From: Metridium senile
Taxonomy: Eukaryota > Cnidaria > Anthozoa > Actiniaria > Metridiidae
Assembly: GCA_949775045.1 (NCBI GenBank)
Contig: OX459104.1
Span: forward strand, 1,322,501 to 1,386,500
Length of the DNA stretch: 64,000 nucleotides
Reading direction: 5' to 3'
Within the stretch, counting starts at the first letter, position 1, and each line of letters opens with the position of its first letter. The notes under the pieces were generated by a model. It saw only the letters and a list, made by a program, of their open reading frames with translations, was not told the origin of the DNA and did not search any database. The translations under genes and the position numbers were made by a program. This document shows, one piece after another, positions 46,401-62,500 of the stretch.

Positions 46401-49400
46401 CTTTTTAATCTTTGATCTTTGTTGATTATTCCTACTTTGTATATATATATATTTTTTAGATCTAGAGTACAAACATTAAAAGTGTGCAACATAAATACCA
46501 CTAAATACTGCTAAATTATGCTAATTCTATTGTTCTCTATTGTTTAATCAACACTATTTAGTGGTAAATAGTGCAAAGTATTGCACACTTTTAGTGTTTG
46601 TACTCTAGTCCGTTAGTAGTGTTTGTTTATTCTTCCCATAACAACTCAGAACTATATTATATCATTATATTTTTATTGTTTTTATATACTAACATTTTTG
46701 TTCTAGTGCATATATATATATATATATATTAATGATTCATTAGTTAATTTACGTTACATTATTTTTAGATTGTAAAAGCATTGAGACTTTGTGGAATGCT
46801 TCTAAAAAAAGTTTTATTAGTCTGGCTAGAGGGCCCGACTCTAGGTTTACCTTTTAGTCAATCTATCTATGTATCTATCTGTCATGTCGCGTATAGTCCC
46901 CCATGATGCTTTGGGAACGAACACAGGAAGCCCAAAGTAGAATTTTTTTGCCTCCTGTGTTGATTTTATGACTAGCCCGACTTCACGATCATAGAGCGTC
47001 TAGTTATTATTATTAATTAACGAAAGGATGTCACGCAAAAGTCACACAATAGCCATGGAATGTCACGCGGACAATCACACAATAATGTCACGACGGGATG
47101 TCACGCAAAAACGTCACACAATAATGTAACGAAAGGATGTCACGCAAAAACACAATGTAACGACAGGTTATAATGCAAACAGTCAATCTTACATCCTTTT
47201 TAAAAATAGGAACTATACAGTTCCCTACGATTATCGTACAGATACTTGAAAGATATCCCCTACGGATAAAGGCAATGCATCAGCACCTTCACCATCGTCA
47301 CATGAGAAGTACTTAGTGCCATGTAGATCGCCCGGAGGGAGTTTATAAACACCAACATGCTTTCCCGATTGGTAAAATGGACGAGCTATTATTCGACGTG
47401 GATTCTTGTTATCTTTATAGCCCCATTTTCCAGCGGTACTTCCCCACTTTGCGCATGCCGTCGATATCTCAGATGTGTCTTCGGACAGTTTGTCAAACGA
47501 CCCACATGCATCCGGGAACTGACTCCTAGCAAATTGGTCATCTGTAAAGTATTGCAGTACTTGCCAGCCAGCGGTATCGTTTCTTGTCTTGATGCTCACA
47601 ATTCGACCTAGTAAAAATGTTTGGAAATCAGTCGTAAATTCTACAACCATCACTGCCCCTCTGGGCTATTTTAAAAGCTTTCGTGAGATTCGCTTTTACT
47701 CACTACCACTACTTTAAATTTTACAACACACAACTCTGACCACATCTTTATTTTTGCGGAGGGAGGAAAACCGGATAACCCGGCCGGAGAGAACAAGACA
47801 TCGAACAAACACAACTCACATGCCAGGGCTGGGGCCTGGGCTCGGACAATCATAAAGCTCGAAAATATTTTTTCTTAAGTTATTTATAAATTACGTCATC
47901 CCCCCCCCCCCCTCCCCCTGAAAAAAATTCTGAATCCGCCCCTGCATGCAATCCATCCGAGAAACTTTTGTCATTGTCATTTCTTACCTACTGATTTCTT
48001 GTAGCAGTAAAAATGAATCTGATGGAATCCCATCCTTGTTTGAATGTCCACCACAGCACTCGACAGTGGAACGATATTGAAATTGTTGATATTGTAAGCA
48101 GTTAGAACAGTGTAATCGGTGTATGTCTGTGGACGCTCGAGTGATGCTTTTTGAAGAACCATTTTTTTGATGAGTGTCCATCCACCTTGGAAATTGAAAA
48201 AAATTGTTTAGCCATCAGTAATTTTTCTATTAACTTTGCTCCAAAAAATATCTGTAACACTTACGTTTTAAACAGTATACGTATTCTATGTTTATTTTGT
48301 GAAAGCAAAATTGTAACCTCCCCCGATGGTTTATATATTCAAATAGAGAAAATGATGATTGATGTTATAATTACGCGGCGGACCAACTAGCTTAAACATC
48401 AAATTAATTTGCAGTAGATTCCAAACTGTTTCCCAGGACCTTTTCTCTTTCCCGCCTCACCAGCAAGAGAAGGAAAAAGGTCCTGGGAACAGCTGATCAG
48501 ATTCAGCACAGATAGTAAGTTTGTATACTAGGCCTGATTATTGTTCTAACCTCCATCTGTATCCATATCACAATAAGCCGTGATCGGGCTCCCTGCAGTG
48601 GTGGACAGTTTCAGCCTATATTCGCCCGTTCCAGTAGAATGACCGCTGACCTTAATTTGTTGGCATGATTTAGCAGGGTTTTCCAATGTACCCAATTTGG
48701 GTCCCGAAGCAATTGTTGTCGGTGAAACTGTCGTTGTCGGAGTATTAGTCGTTGTCGGAGAGTTGGTAGTTGTCGGTGGGTTGGTCGTCGGTGAGTTGGT
48801 AGTTGTCGGAGTGTTGGTAGTTGTCGGAGGGTTGGTAGTTGTCGGTGGGTTGGTCGTTGTCGGAGGGTTGGTCGTCGGTGGGTTGGTAGTTGTCGGTGGG
48901 TTGGTCGTTGTCGGTGGGTTGGTAGTTGTTGGTGAGTTGGTAGTTGTCGGTGTGTTGGTCGTCGGTGTGTTGGTAGTAGTCGGTGGGTTGGTCGTTGTCG
49001 GTGGGTTGGTAGTTTTCGGTGGATTGGTCGTCGGTGGGTTGGTAGTTGTCGGTGAGTTGGTCGTTGTCGGTGGGTTGGTAGTTGTCGGTGGGTTGGTCGT
49101 TGTCGGTGGGTTGGTAGTTGTCAGTGGGTCGGTCGTTGTCGGTGGAGCGGTCGATGTCGATGGGTTGGTCGTTGTTGGTGGAACGGTTGTTATCGGTGGA
49201 CTAGTCGTTGGTTGCTCGACGGCAGCTGTTGTTGGAAAAGCTTGAGTGCCTATAGGCAATTAAAAATATATATCTCGATTATTTAGACACGGTAGGATTT
49301 AATTTATAGCTATAAGTTTGTAGGGCCGTGTATCCTCCATACATTCGAATATTCTATGCACTCAACTCTCAACAAATTCCATGTGGATTTATAGTAAGTA

Positions 49401-52400
49401 AGTTTATATCCTCCATGGAACGGCTAGCCGTTGGGAGTAGCTGGTCTGGCCCAAACGTCCAGCCAGCTATGAAATTTTTTCTTCTTCATCATCATTGTCC
49501 TGGTCTGGCCTCTGTCGAGGCCCGTCCATTTTTCTAATTTTAGCCAGCGATCGTGTGAGTATTTACGTTGGTTTTTGGCGAAGAGTATCTGCTTCTGTGG
49601 CATGAAATTTTCCATGCGGACCACATGACAGAGCCAACAGTGGGAAGGGAGGAAAACCGGCTAACCCGGCCCGTAAAAAACCCTCGTGACATGGGAAGGT
49701 GACACGGGAAGGTTATAATCACGATAACATTATGCCGTGTTAAAATGTAGTCTTCATCGATCATTGAAGCAAGAATGTTCATTAATTACAGTGAGGATAC
49801 TCCAACCGTGAATTTTTCATGTTATTATTTTCTGAACATTCTACTGCTTCAAAACCTCTAAAAATGAAACAGTGAGTTCAAATACACTAAGTGTTATGGT
49901 TGAAAACTAGCTATAGCGAGTAAACTAGTATAGGCTGCGTCAGTGTTTGATATAAACGATAGGTAATAGAATGAAATTTGTAACACCGTAAAAAAATGTT
50001 GACTTAATTTTACTGACGTTTCGAGCTTTAGCCCTTAATTCGTCGGAGTAAAAAATGTTCATTATAAATCTTTCTAATTTCTAATCTATTCGCTAAAGGA
50101 TGCATGTGGGTTACGAAAAAGGGGAAAAAAAGACTCAAAGTGTCCACAGTTCGGGTGTCCTCACTGTAAAAAGAAAAAAACCCTCTTATTATAACGGCTA
50201 CCAACCTGTAGTTGTTCCACGAACTATATTAGTAAAGTAGATACTATCCATTCTCTCCTTGTACATATCAGGACTTGCTAGCTTGTTGGACTTGCTCAAA
50301 TCACATCGCATTGTTGCTCGATTATAGTTCAGACTCCTGCACTTTATATCCCTTTTGCATTCTAGAAGACACGACGGGTAGTCCGTGGAAATAAACCAAC
50401 GATACTCTGCTCCGACTAAAGCGAAGTCGTTCTCTGAACGTACTGAGGAGCAAGGGTTTTGGTTGCTGGCTTGAATGTAGTTGTTTATTAGGAATATGAG
50501 TCTCAATGTCTGCCGGGGATAAAGGATATGTATTACTTATAAACGTACTGAGGAGCAAGGGTTTTGGTTGTGCGCTGGCTTGAATGTAGTTGTTTATTAG
50601 GAATATGAGTCTTAATGTCTGCCGGGGATAAAGGATATGTATAGATATCGTTATAATATGAGAAAAGAAAGGGGGTAAAGAAGGAGAAGAAGCAGAAGAT
50701 AAAGATGAAGAAGAAGAATAAAAAAAAGGAAGAACAAGAACAAGAGGAGAAAGAAGAAGCAGAACAAGTCTTAGAAGAAGGACAAGAAGGACAAGAAGGA
50801 CAAGAAGGACAAGAAGGACAAGAAGGACAAGAAGGACAAGAAGGACAAGAAGGACAAGAAGGACAAGAAGGACAAGAAGGACAAGAAGGACAAGAAGGAC
50901 AAGAAGGACAAGAAGGACCAGTAGGACAAGAAGGACAGCAAGAACATCCAGGACAAGAAGAAAACTACGAAGAAGAACAAGCAGAACAAGAACAATTAAA
51001 TAAGAACAAGAACAACAAGAACAATTAAAACAACAAGAGGAACAAGGACAATTTTCAAGAAGAACAAGAAGAGAGAGAAGAGCAAGAAGAACAAAGAACA
51101 CAGACAGACTGGAATTCAGACGGTAATTCAGCTGCCATGTATTAATAAAAAACTCCACTTGATTCAACTAAAATAAATGGAGGAGACAAAAAAAACATGG
51201 ACGGACAAGGCCGGGGAGTTCAAATAAGTTTATGCGATCCACAAACCTAACATATTACCATAATTAATCGTTTGGATAATTTCTGACCTCTGGAAAAATC
51301 GAAGCATCTCAAACCAGCTAGTGATTAGTTCTACTGTATTAAACGTATTAAAAGCACTTTTAGTATGAATTTTTCATTATTGCGACTTGTTAAAAAAATA
51401 TTGTTTAATTCTTTTGCACATTTTCATCCTGAATTTTTAAAGCTTACATTAAAGTGTTTTTTTTTTTCGATTTTGTGTCGATTAAAAGGAGAAGAATTCG
51501 AACATTAATTAGTTTTTGAGCTTGTAAAAACAGTGCCTAGTGATGAATTTGAAAATGAGAATGTGAACGTTTAATGAGGTTACAATGGGACACACAAACT
51601 TTGTCATCTTTGAGTAATTTTGAAGAAGACATATTTTTCATTTTCAAATTGTTTTTCATAATGTTCTGAAAAACGTTTTTTCATGTTTGAAGAAAATGAG
51701 AAAAATCTAAAAGATATTGAATTCTGATTTGCAAATTAAGAATAGCTCAAAAGTTCTATAAATCAAAACATTATTTGTCAAAGGATTTCGTTTAAATAAA
51801 TGTACTCACTTGTTTTATGATTCGATTCATTATTTTTCTCTCCTTTATACGAAACACGATCGACGAAGACCTAATGATATATCTTCGGTTAAATTTCTGT
51901 TCAATTTCCAGCGATATGACATATTAATTTTTGTTAATCAAAATTGATATGGACTCTCAACAGGGATCTTATTGCTGTTATATTACTCAAGAAAATATGA
52001 ATGGAAACTAGCGAATAAACTAGTATAGGTTGCTGTAAAAATATTAAATTTCTAATTGACTAGCCAATGAGCGGTTTAGAAGAGTACAGTCCCTATGTGC
52101 AATTGGTAGACAATGATTTGATTAATTTTAAAACGGGCCGCTGGGATACTAATTAATTAGGAAGGGTATCGTTGTACTATAAAGGTATAACAATATTTTA
52201 TGAGAAGAATCGAGAATGAGGAGAGACTTTGCAATTAATCTTAAACAGTAAAATATATAAATAGAAAAGTAATTCACTGCAAAAATGGAATTTGTCGAAA
52301 TGCGTTGGAACAACTCATAATTTTTGAGTAAAAGGAACAAAGCGGTCAAACGACTACGCATGCGTGGCAAAATTTTCGCAGCGGTAAATTTGCCATTGTA

Positions 52401-55400
52401 AACATTAGGAATATCGGACTATAGTGTTTGAAGGCGATTTATAAGAAATTCTCTGAATATATAAAATTGAAGTTTCGTGTACATAACCTTTGTTATATTT
52501 TACAGCTACCATGCATGAGTTTAACTCTATAATATGGTATAAATTGAAGTGAAAGTTTGTTCATTGTTACTGTTTTTCTAGTGAAAATGCCGCACTAAAA
52601 CCCATGATGTGTTGTAAAATTTTGGAATACATTTTTTTTTCGAATGTTTTAGATTATACAAAAAAAGAAGGATATTTTGACAAATTTTAAAATCCAGCAA
52701 TGTTTAACTCCATAATATTGTATAAATTGAGGTGAAAGTTTGTCTATTGTTACTGTTTTTCTAGTGAAAATACCGCACTAAAACCCAGGATGTGTTATAA
52801 AATTTTGGAATACATTATCACGAATTTTTTCTAAAAAAAATACCTGACTAAACTTCATTGTAAATATTGGAATACATTATTTATTTCCGAACTTTCTCGT
52901 TTAATTTATACACAAACGAAAGATCTTTTGGTTATTTTTTCAGCCCAGCAATGTATAACCCTACTACAGTATCGTTTAAATTGATCAATTGATACGATAT
53001 CCAGCAGATATCCAGCAGATTTAGATCAAATATGTCAACTTTTATTGTATAAAAGAAATAAAGAACTTGCTTGCTGTGTTGTGTGTAGTTAGCAATTGAA
53101 TTGCTTCGTGCTTTTAGTACTTCTCGCGGGTATTTTCACAATCCCTAAATGCTTTATAACTTCATCCATCTCCTGTCGCAAGTATATACTCTTTATTAGT
53201 TGAAAATTGTATCATTGTGACAAATAAACTAAACTAAACTAAACTAAACACATGCACAGCACATGACACTGCACGCGCGCGCGTTTTCTATTTTTTTGAA
53301 AAGTGACGGTTTGAAATGATGGAGATAAACAACGCATAAAATCCTAGAATTAGAACTGATCCTCGCGCACCTCATGAACGTTCGTTTTTCACATTCCAAA
53401 CGTTCCAATCATTCTTTACATTATTGAAATTCCAAAAATTCTTAGTATGCCAAGTGTTCTAGAATTAACGTGCGTATGGTGCGTATGCTTGTTTGCGCGC
53501 GTATATGCGTATTTGAACTAAAAAACTGCCGTTGAACGACGGGAATATTGGAGCACGCGCATTGTAACATAAATCAAACCGTCTTTCTGTTGCGTTGATG
53601 TAGGTGAAGCATGTTTAGGGCCTGCTGAAACACCTATAAAAATTGAAAAAGAAAAGAAAAAAAAGAAAAAAAAAATGGAAAAAGAAAAATATGGGACGAT
53701 TCCTCCGAGACATTCTTTGAAGCTGAAGCATGGAAGTGATTAAACGTGTAGGATGAAGATTTTGGCCCCATCCGCGCTATCCCGACAGAAAACCTGAAAA
53801 TTACAAAAGTATATATTTTTTTAATCGTGCTCAAAGTCTGAAGCCGCCCATGGAGTAATCCATGGAGCCGAGGTGACCTGGTGTTGTCTGCTTTTTATGC
53901 AAATTAGCCAATTCCCCAGCCCACCCCCGTGCGTAATTGTTATCGTTTCGCTTTCTTATTGATGAAGTAGGAACTGCTGCCAATGCTTCGTTGACTATTT
54001 ATGTCGTAATCGGGCATTTCCCGTTAAACAATTCAGCACAAAATGATATTTTTAAAGTATTACACTTCCCGTTTCACCATTGATTAAGTTTGGGCTCGTC
54101 CAAGATGGTCCTAAGCGAAGCAAATGGTGGCTTTTCGGTTGAAAATGAATTTGTTTTTCTCGTTGAAGGCACTGCAAACTTACTACCTTATTTCGACACA
54201 CTTCGTAAAGAGTACTTGGATCATATTATTGAGTAAGTAAATACTTAAATTAAGTATATTTTCTATGGTAATTTCAAGGAAAACTGTGCAATTGTTTTCC
54301 TAAGGTTTCTAGGATTATTGGATCATGTGTTTCACTTTATCGAAAGCACCCCGCTCTATTTTGTTCACTTTTCTTCGTTTTTCGCTTCGAAAAAAAGTGC
54401 TTCCAGGGTAAATACTTCCCTATTTGTTATTCAGTAGTTTATCAGCTGTTTTTTTTAAGTCAGCTAGTTAGTTTTTAGCGTGTATTAAAAAAAACACTTT
54501 CGCGTGTGCAGTAGTTCGTCGCGAACATGCATTGCACCGAATTGTGTTTTTGATCGACATGTATTATCGTTCATGTCAAAAATAAACATTTTTCTTGGCG
54601 GGTTTCAAAATGTCACTTTCCATCCAGTATTGAATAATATCGACATACATATAAACTGTTTAATTTTCACAATTAAATACAAGTTTAATTGTACATTAAA
54701 CACACTTGATTCAAATTGGATTATTTTCTTACATATTCTATAAAAAATGTTGTAATTGGTGTACTGGTAGACTACCTAAGTTCAATTTTCTCGGACATTA
54801 TATCTAATTTAAAATTAGTTTAAGATGTTATCGACAATTATTTAGTTTGAACACTTGTTGTAACGGTTTTTTTATTCATTTTTCCGGCTCATCTCAATAA
54901 TCTGAATATGTCCATTGTCTATTAAAATTATGATTGAAATTAGCATCCTAAATTTGATTTTTTAAGTGTATAGCATTACAAAAAATACTTGATTAGTACT
55001 ACTTAAATGGACTTTTATAAAGACAGTGTTTGCTGTGAGATGATCAATGGTTTTCAATATCAGGCAGTCGAAATTTCAATCACTACTTTTAAGACATGAA
55101 CAGTCTTTTTAGAAATGACACAAGCCGAGATGATCACTAACACACAGTAAGATGATATTCACTGTTCACTATTATTACTTACATACATCTGGGTTCAAAC
55201 CATTCAAATGTCAGACACAAACATCAACAGTCTGCTTTATCAAGACTACACACACCCAGATGATCACAATACACCATGATAGGTCACCCCTTATTTAGTT
55301 CAATTACACCCCTTTAACCCCTTTTTTACTCCGACTAAGGGCTAAAGCTCGAAATGTCAGTAAACATTAGTTAACATTTTTTACAGTGTTACAAATTTCA

Positions 55401-58400
55401 TTCTATTACCTATCATTTATATTAAACACTGACACAGCCTATACTAGTTTACTCGCTAGTTTCTATTTCTATTTTTTACGGTGTTACTAATTTCATTATA
55501 TTACCTATCATTTATATCAAACACCGACACAGCCTATACTAGTTTACTCGCTAGTTTCTATTTCTATTTTTTACGGTGTTACTAATTTCATTCTATTACC
55601 TATCATTTATATTAAACACTGACACAGCCTATACTAGTTTACTCGCTAGTTTCTATTTCTATTTTTTATGGTGTTACAAATTTCATTCTATTACCAATCG
55701 TTAATATCAAACACAGACACAGCCTATACTAGTTTACTCCCTAGTTTCTATTTCTATTTTTTTATGGTGTTACTAATTTCATTCTATTACCTATTGTTTC
55801 TATCAAACACCGACACAGCCTATACTAGTTTACTCACTAGTTTCCATCCTTATTTAGCTCAAAGTTAATTTCCAGCTTTAATATATGCAATATTCAAACA
55901 TATAATATTACTAATTCTGTATCTATTGCTATAAATAACTAATTACACTTGTTTGTTTTTAGGTATTTAAATGGAGGACCTCTTCAGGAAGGTTCCTGTT
56001 TCTTTGGTGATGAGGTAGTTGTTATTACTAAATTAAATTTGTAAATAATTTTCCAAGGAAAATGTGACGTTATTATAATCAAGGAAAATTAAAGGCAAGC
56101 AATCGTTTGGAAGAAAACTTGTCAAGAAAAACTGCCAGAGGAAAACTTGTTCTTGTTTTTTGTAATTATTATAAACAAAATAATTATGATGAAGAAAGGA
56201 AACTTTTTTAAGGAAAACCTATCAAATAAATTTTGTTGATAAAAAAAATTTCATTTCCATTCAATGACCACAAATGATAGGTCCAAGTCAAGCTTCAAGT
56301 TGCTGCACATGATACACTATAGTTTTGCTATGTTTGGCAACTCCAACCTCAACTTGGAACTATTATTCGCGGTCACTGAATGAAACTGTGAAACAGTCTA
56401 TAGAGTTGATGTCAAAATTTGTTTTGTTTTAGTATGGGTCCAATCAATATTGTCTGATACTTTTTGGTACAAAGAGTTCTCACAATGAAGATGCTGCTCA
56501 ACTAGTCCAGTACACAAGAAACATACATGAATTTGTCAAATCTATTGATACAATAAGGTTAGTTAATTAAAAAAAAAAAGGTTAGTTAATTATGTGATGC
56601 ACTTTTTAACTGCAACAGTTGTAAATACAAATATCAGGTGTTGACCAACTGTTTGTGATTGACAGAAGTGGAAATTGCCTATTTTGTGTTGGCTTTTCAA
56701 CGTTGGTGGTCAAGTTATAGATGAAGCATGAGAAAAAGTGTTTCCTGCGCCATCTTGAAAGGTAGTAGGGCCTTTGCATTGAAGCAAGACGAGCATTGAG
56801 CTTGCAACAATAAAGACCTTTTAACACTTTGCAAGACAATTATTTAGTACATGTCTCTATCATTGCAAGCTCAACTTTCATCTCATTTCTGCGCAAATGC
56901 CTGACTACCTTTTAAGATGGCGCAGGGAACCCTGAAGGAAACTATTATTTTGTTAACATTAGTTGTATATTTTCTAGTTTTGGTGGTGGAGAAGCCCAAG
57001 AAGGAAGTCTGTTAGCCGAGGGATTAGGTTTTGCTTTACAGGTATAAACATTGAATAATTTTACAAATTATTTGATTTTATCATTCAAATATAATTTATT
57101 TATACATGTCACTCTACAAACTTTGAAACCATACTTTGTAACGCCATAGTATGTTGATCTCATTATTTTTCTCAACTGAAAACAAGTTGATTTGTTTTGC
57201 CAGTCGGTGGTGAATTAAAGACTGGTTGAAATAGAAAACATATGCACATGCTGTAAATTGCAATTATTATACATATGTGGTGTTGTCAGAACACAAGAGA
57301 AGTGTTAAGAGAAGTGTGTTTTTTTCATGACGTCACACTTGAGTGCACTGTACTCTATTGCTTTCTTTTTTTTATTCATGTTGTTATTCTGAGGGCCATG
57401 TGTATATTATCTTTAGATATTAAGTGTTACCCTCTTTAAATAAAGTATTCTATTCTAAGAGGAGTATTTCTCGGAGTGAAGACTTCTTGAGTGTTCTTAC
57501 AACCCCACATAATATGCTTTATAATTACATGAATTTATCACTATTTCTTTTATGAATTCAAATACAAATTGATCAAAATGCAAAACGTGCATGCTGTGTG
57601 CTCTCATTTCTAATTACGGTTATTTCATAATACCGAATCTAAATATGGCGACCTAATTTGAATAACAATTGTTCTTGACTCACTAGCCTCTCATTCATGT
57701 GAAAACTCCATTGTATTCCATCATGAACACGAGGCTTGTCAGTCAAGAACAATAGCAGATCGCCATATTTCGATTCGGTCTATAATATACATTCTTTGAA
57801 ACTAATATAAGTCATAAAAGACAAACATTGAAATTCTCTGAGCTGATCAATGAGTTTAACACAACTCTTCAAGTTTGTGCAGACTGTTCATAAAAATTGT
57901 GTGTGTTCAAAATATAATTAGATTCAATGAGATAATAAAGTTTTTGCATATTAATGTTTTTGTGAACACAGGCTTTTGATGACATGAAGATCCGAAGACA
58001 GAGGTAATAGCACCAAAAAATTTGTTTTAATTACATGCAAACCCAGGTTGAGCATCTTGGTAAGATCTGGTGAGATCTTACTAAAACCTTGTCAAGTAAA
58101 TTTCTTGGAAGGATCTTAGGAAGATCTTAATTAAATTTTATTAGATGATCATGCCTGGATCTTGCCAGGATCTTCCATGATCTTCCATGGATCTTGGTAA
58201 GATGTTTAACCTGAAAAGCAGCATTCATCAACATTCAAGAGCCTACATAAACATGTAATAAATAGAACAGTCACACAAAATGGAACATATATTGAGATAT
58301 AGATCTATGCTTAGCCTAGTAATTATCAATCAATAAACATTTTTTTCCTGTGAATTTTTCAGTCCCAATATCCTACGGCACTGTGTTGTGGTCAGCAATT

Positions 58401-59426
58401 CTCCTCCATACCCACAACTGACGCGAGAATGTCTGAATTACCAAAACAAGACAGCAGAACAGTTAGCAGAAATGTTTGCAAAGGTAAGAAACAAAACAGA
58501 TACTAGATATAAACAAAAAAGCTTACAAACTTAGCACACATGTATACAAGCATACAATGACAGACTGAGTATAAAAAAATCAATTTAAACAAACAAACAA
58601 ACAACAAAATTTTAAAATATACAATGTACAAAGGTACAATTAAACAAACACACATAAGAACTGTACAAGCAGCAAACGGCTAAATAGTTATAACTAATGT
58701 ACAAAGTAACAATTAATTTGAACAAACACATGTACATGTACAAACATTACATAAGATTATAAGTAGTCATTGTCAGATAAGCAAGCAAATATAATAAATA
58801 AACAAACCGACAAGCTTGTATTTGTGATACTGTATTAGATTTACCTTCTGAATCAAGCATTTTTCTTCTTCTTTGTTTTAGGAAAGCATTAATCTGTCAG
58901 TCATTTCCCCACGTAAACTTGCAGGACTGCAAAAAGTATTTGATAAGGTAAACTAGCAACACAAGATATGGTTAACTTATTAATGTATATCTTTTAGTTG
59001 GCTGATGTGCTAGCTGATTAATTGATTGAATGACTGACTGACTGACTGACTGACTGACTGACTGACTGACTGACTGACTGACTGACTGACTGACTGACTG
59101 ACTGACTGACTGACTGACTGACTGACTGACTGACTGAATGACTGAATGACTGACTGACTGACTGACTGACTGACTGACTGACTGACTGACTGAATGACTG
59201 ACTGAATGAATGACCAAATGACTGAATGACCGAATGACCGAATGACCGAATGACCGAATGACCGAATGACCGAATGACCGAATGACCGAATGACCGAATG
59301 ACCGAATGACCGAATGACCGAAATACAATGATCATTGATTGATTAATAGATTGACATATTTATAACCTGACTGACTGATTCATTGATTGCTTAATTGAGT
59401 GATTAGTTCCAAGAAAGACTGAATGC

Positions 59427-59504
<78 letters not shown>

Positions 59505-62500
59505 AATTGACTGACTGAATATTTGATTGATTGATGATCAGGAGTATTTGACTGATGGAATTTCAAAAGTGACAGATTGATTAAATGACTGACTGGCTGT
59601 ATGATAGAATACATGCACTAACTGGTGGATTGGTTGAATATTTTTAGTCAAAAAGAGATGAGAATCTTAAAACTATCAAAGACTACTCTAAGGACCCTCG
59701 TCATCTGGTTTGTATCCAAGGCATGGTTTTGCCTGGAGCCCAGGGAAATGTTGCAAAATCTTCTCCACAGGCCAAAGGTACAATACAATATTTAATAATA
59801 CAATTGACGTTTCCCTTTAAGGATTTTTCATAGACAATTGATAAAAATGAAAGAAAAATTAAACTGTATAAAATTAATACAAATTGAAATTGTTCCCATT
59901 TTTAGTACAGTGCCTTTCATAAAAATATAAAACAACCAACTTTCAAATGCCAGCATGGAAAAGGTAGTTTACTTAATCAGTCAGTTACTTTGATATTTTG
60001 GTTGATGGCAGTTAAAAATGTCTTTTATACCTAGTGGTGTGATTTTCGATGGTGATGTAATCGAGAAAACCACTGTAATCAATAGTGGTCATGATGGCCG
60101 TCTTTTCTCACACTGACTGTTTCATACTCTGAAGACTCCTGAATAATAGTTAATTTTTTTGAAAATTCCTCCACTCTTTACGGCCTTATTGGGGCCTGTA
60201 CAATTATTGATTTAATGCATTTCCACTCTGTAAAAAACATATTTGGGTCTGTACGTTTATTGACAACACATCAGTTTAGAATCATAAAGAAAAAATATGT
60301 ATAAGAGCAGAAGGCCCCCCCCCCCCCCCCCCCCCCCCCCCTCCATGTACTTCACAGTACATGGCGGTAAACAGCTTCACACATGTATCATTTTTATTTA
60401 GTTCCCATGTATTCTCTATTTCATTGACAGTTTCCCATGCATCAGCTGCCCAGCCTACAGCTACTAAAGACCCTAACACCTCCCCTCCTAAGGCAGCCAA
60501 TACAACAGGTAAAGGATCTCCAATCAATGTGAATAGCCCTGGCAACCACAGACAAATGGCAGCTGGTAGGTCATGTTTAACAATAATATTTCCCAGCTAT
60601 CAAATACCACACTCAGACACAATTACAGCTATCACTACGCATCAGAGCTCACCAACCATTTGAATAGTTGGTGAGCTCTGAACAGCCATCACATCTTCCG
60701 TACTCTTCTATGAGGTGCACTCCCAGCCTGCTCCTTTAGTTTTTGTATTAATATTGCAAAGTACTTATGGTGTATTTTATTATTTAGTAACTGCAGAGTG
60801 TACATTTTGAATTAGTGGTACAAACATATATACTAGGTGGACGTACAGTGACATATTTTATATGGTTCTACCAACCAACCATTGTTATTAGAACAAAGAA
60901 AATTATAAAATCTATTGTGAAAACGGTTGGCAAGTTAGCATCACAATACCAACACTTGTAAACACTACGCTCACCTATAGGTGGACGTACAGTGACATAT
61001 TTTATATGGTTCTACCAACCAACCATTGTTATTAGAACAAAGAAAATTATAAAACCTATTGTTAAAATGGTTGGCAAATCACGGTACCAACATTTGTAAA
61101 CACTACGCTCACCTATTGTTTTGTTATTTTGCTGTACATTAGATCCATCAACAGAGTCAAAGCGTAAACCAAAATCCAGGCAAAATCCCAATAAGTCTCC
61201 CCAGGCAGGTTCCGTCCAGGAAAACATCCCATACATGACACCACCAGTGTCTTTGGTTGGTCCTACTAATCCAGTGATACCAACACAAGCTTTTCCTGGT
61301 TTTCCTGGTAATCCACCATCTGTGCCTGTGTTTCCAAACATGGCTGGACCTGGACTATCGATACCCCCGATAAACCAAGCTCAGGTACCTGTCCAGTAAT
61401 TTATCAGTATTGTTATTATCAGTATTAGATGGTATTGATTGTCATCATCATCATTATTATCACCATCATCAGTATATTTTAATGGAAACTAGCGAGTAAA
61501 CTAGTATAGGCTGCGTCGGTGTTTGATATAAATGATAGGTAATATACAGCGAAGGGCTAGCACCGAAGCACCGCTATAAAACCTGAAGTTGGTGGACGTC
61601 AATTAAACTGTGTTTACAAGACGCATGGCGTTTTTACTTCAGTCGGGTTGCAAAACATGTCTGAATTCCTACAACAACCTCTTCGTCGGATTCAGACATG
61701 TTTCGCAGCCCGACTGAAGTAAAAACACCATGCGTCTTGTAAACACAGTTTGATTGACGTCCACCAACTTCACGTTTTTTAGCGGTGCTTTTTATGCAAG
61801 CGGTGCACATGTGACTGAGAACCGCTGTAAGTCAACATTTTTTACGGTGTTACAAATTTCATTATTATTACCTAGTATTTTTTAATCACTATTATCATTG
61901 TTATCATTATTATCAGCATTAAATGGTATTGATTGTCATCATCATCATTATTATTATACATTTTACTAACTACATTGAATCTGATTGGCTGACAGCACAC
62001 AGCTAAATCTGAGTAGCATGTGAACTTGACAGTGATAATTGCAGTATCTGTAGTTATCACTGTCAAGTTCCCAGGCTCTCTCCGTTCTCAGGGAGTTGAT
62101 GTGAAAATGGCAGCGAGATTTGCTTGTTATTGTCTCTTGTGCCTGATTATAATTGTACTTTTACTTTAAATATAATGTATAATAAAACAATTATTGAATT
62201 CGGTTTTCGCATGATATCGTAAATTATCAAGACCTCGAGTCAGTATTATCTGCCTCAGCCTTTACGATATCATGCTCAACCTCAACCAATAATTGCTTAT
62301 TATCACCATCATCAGTATTTTTTATCCCTATTATCATTGTTATCATTATCATTATTATCTAGGTATTAGATACTACTGATTGTCATCATCATCATCATCA
62401 TTAACATAATTATCATCAACACAATCACCATCATTAACATTCATCAAATGAATATATCCAATATTTGTATTTTTAAAGCTAAGTATGTCTACTGTGGATC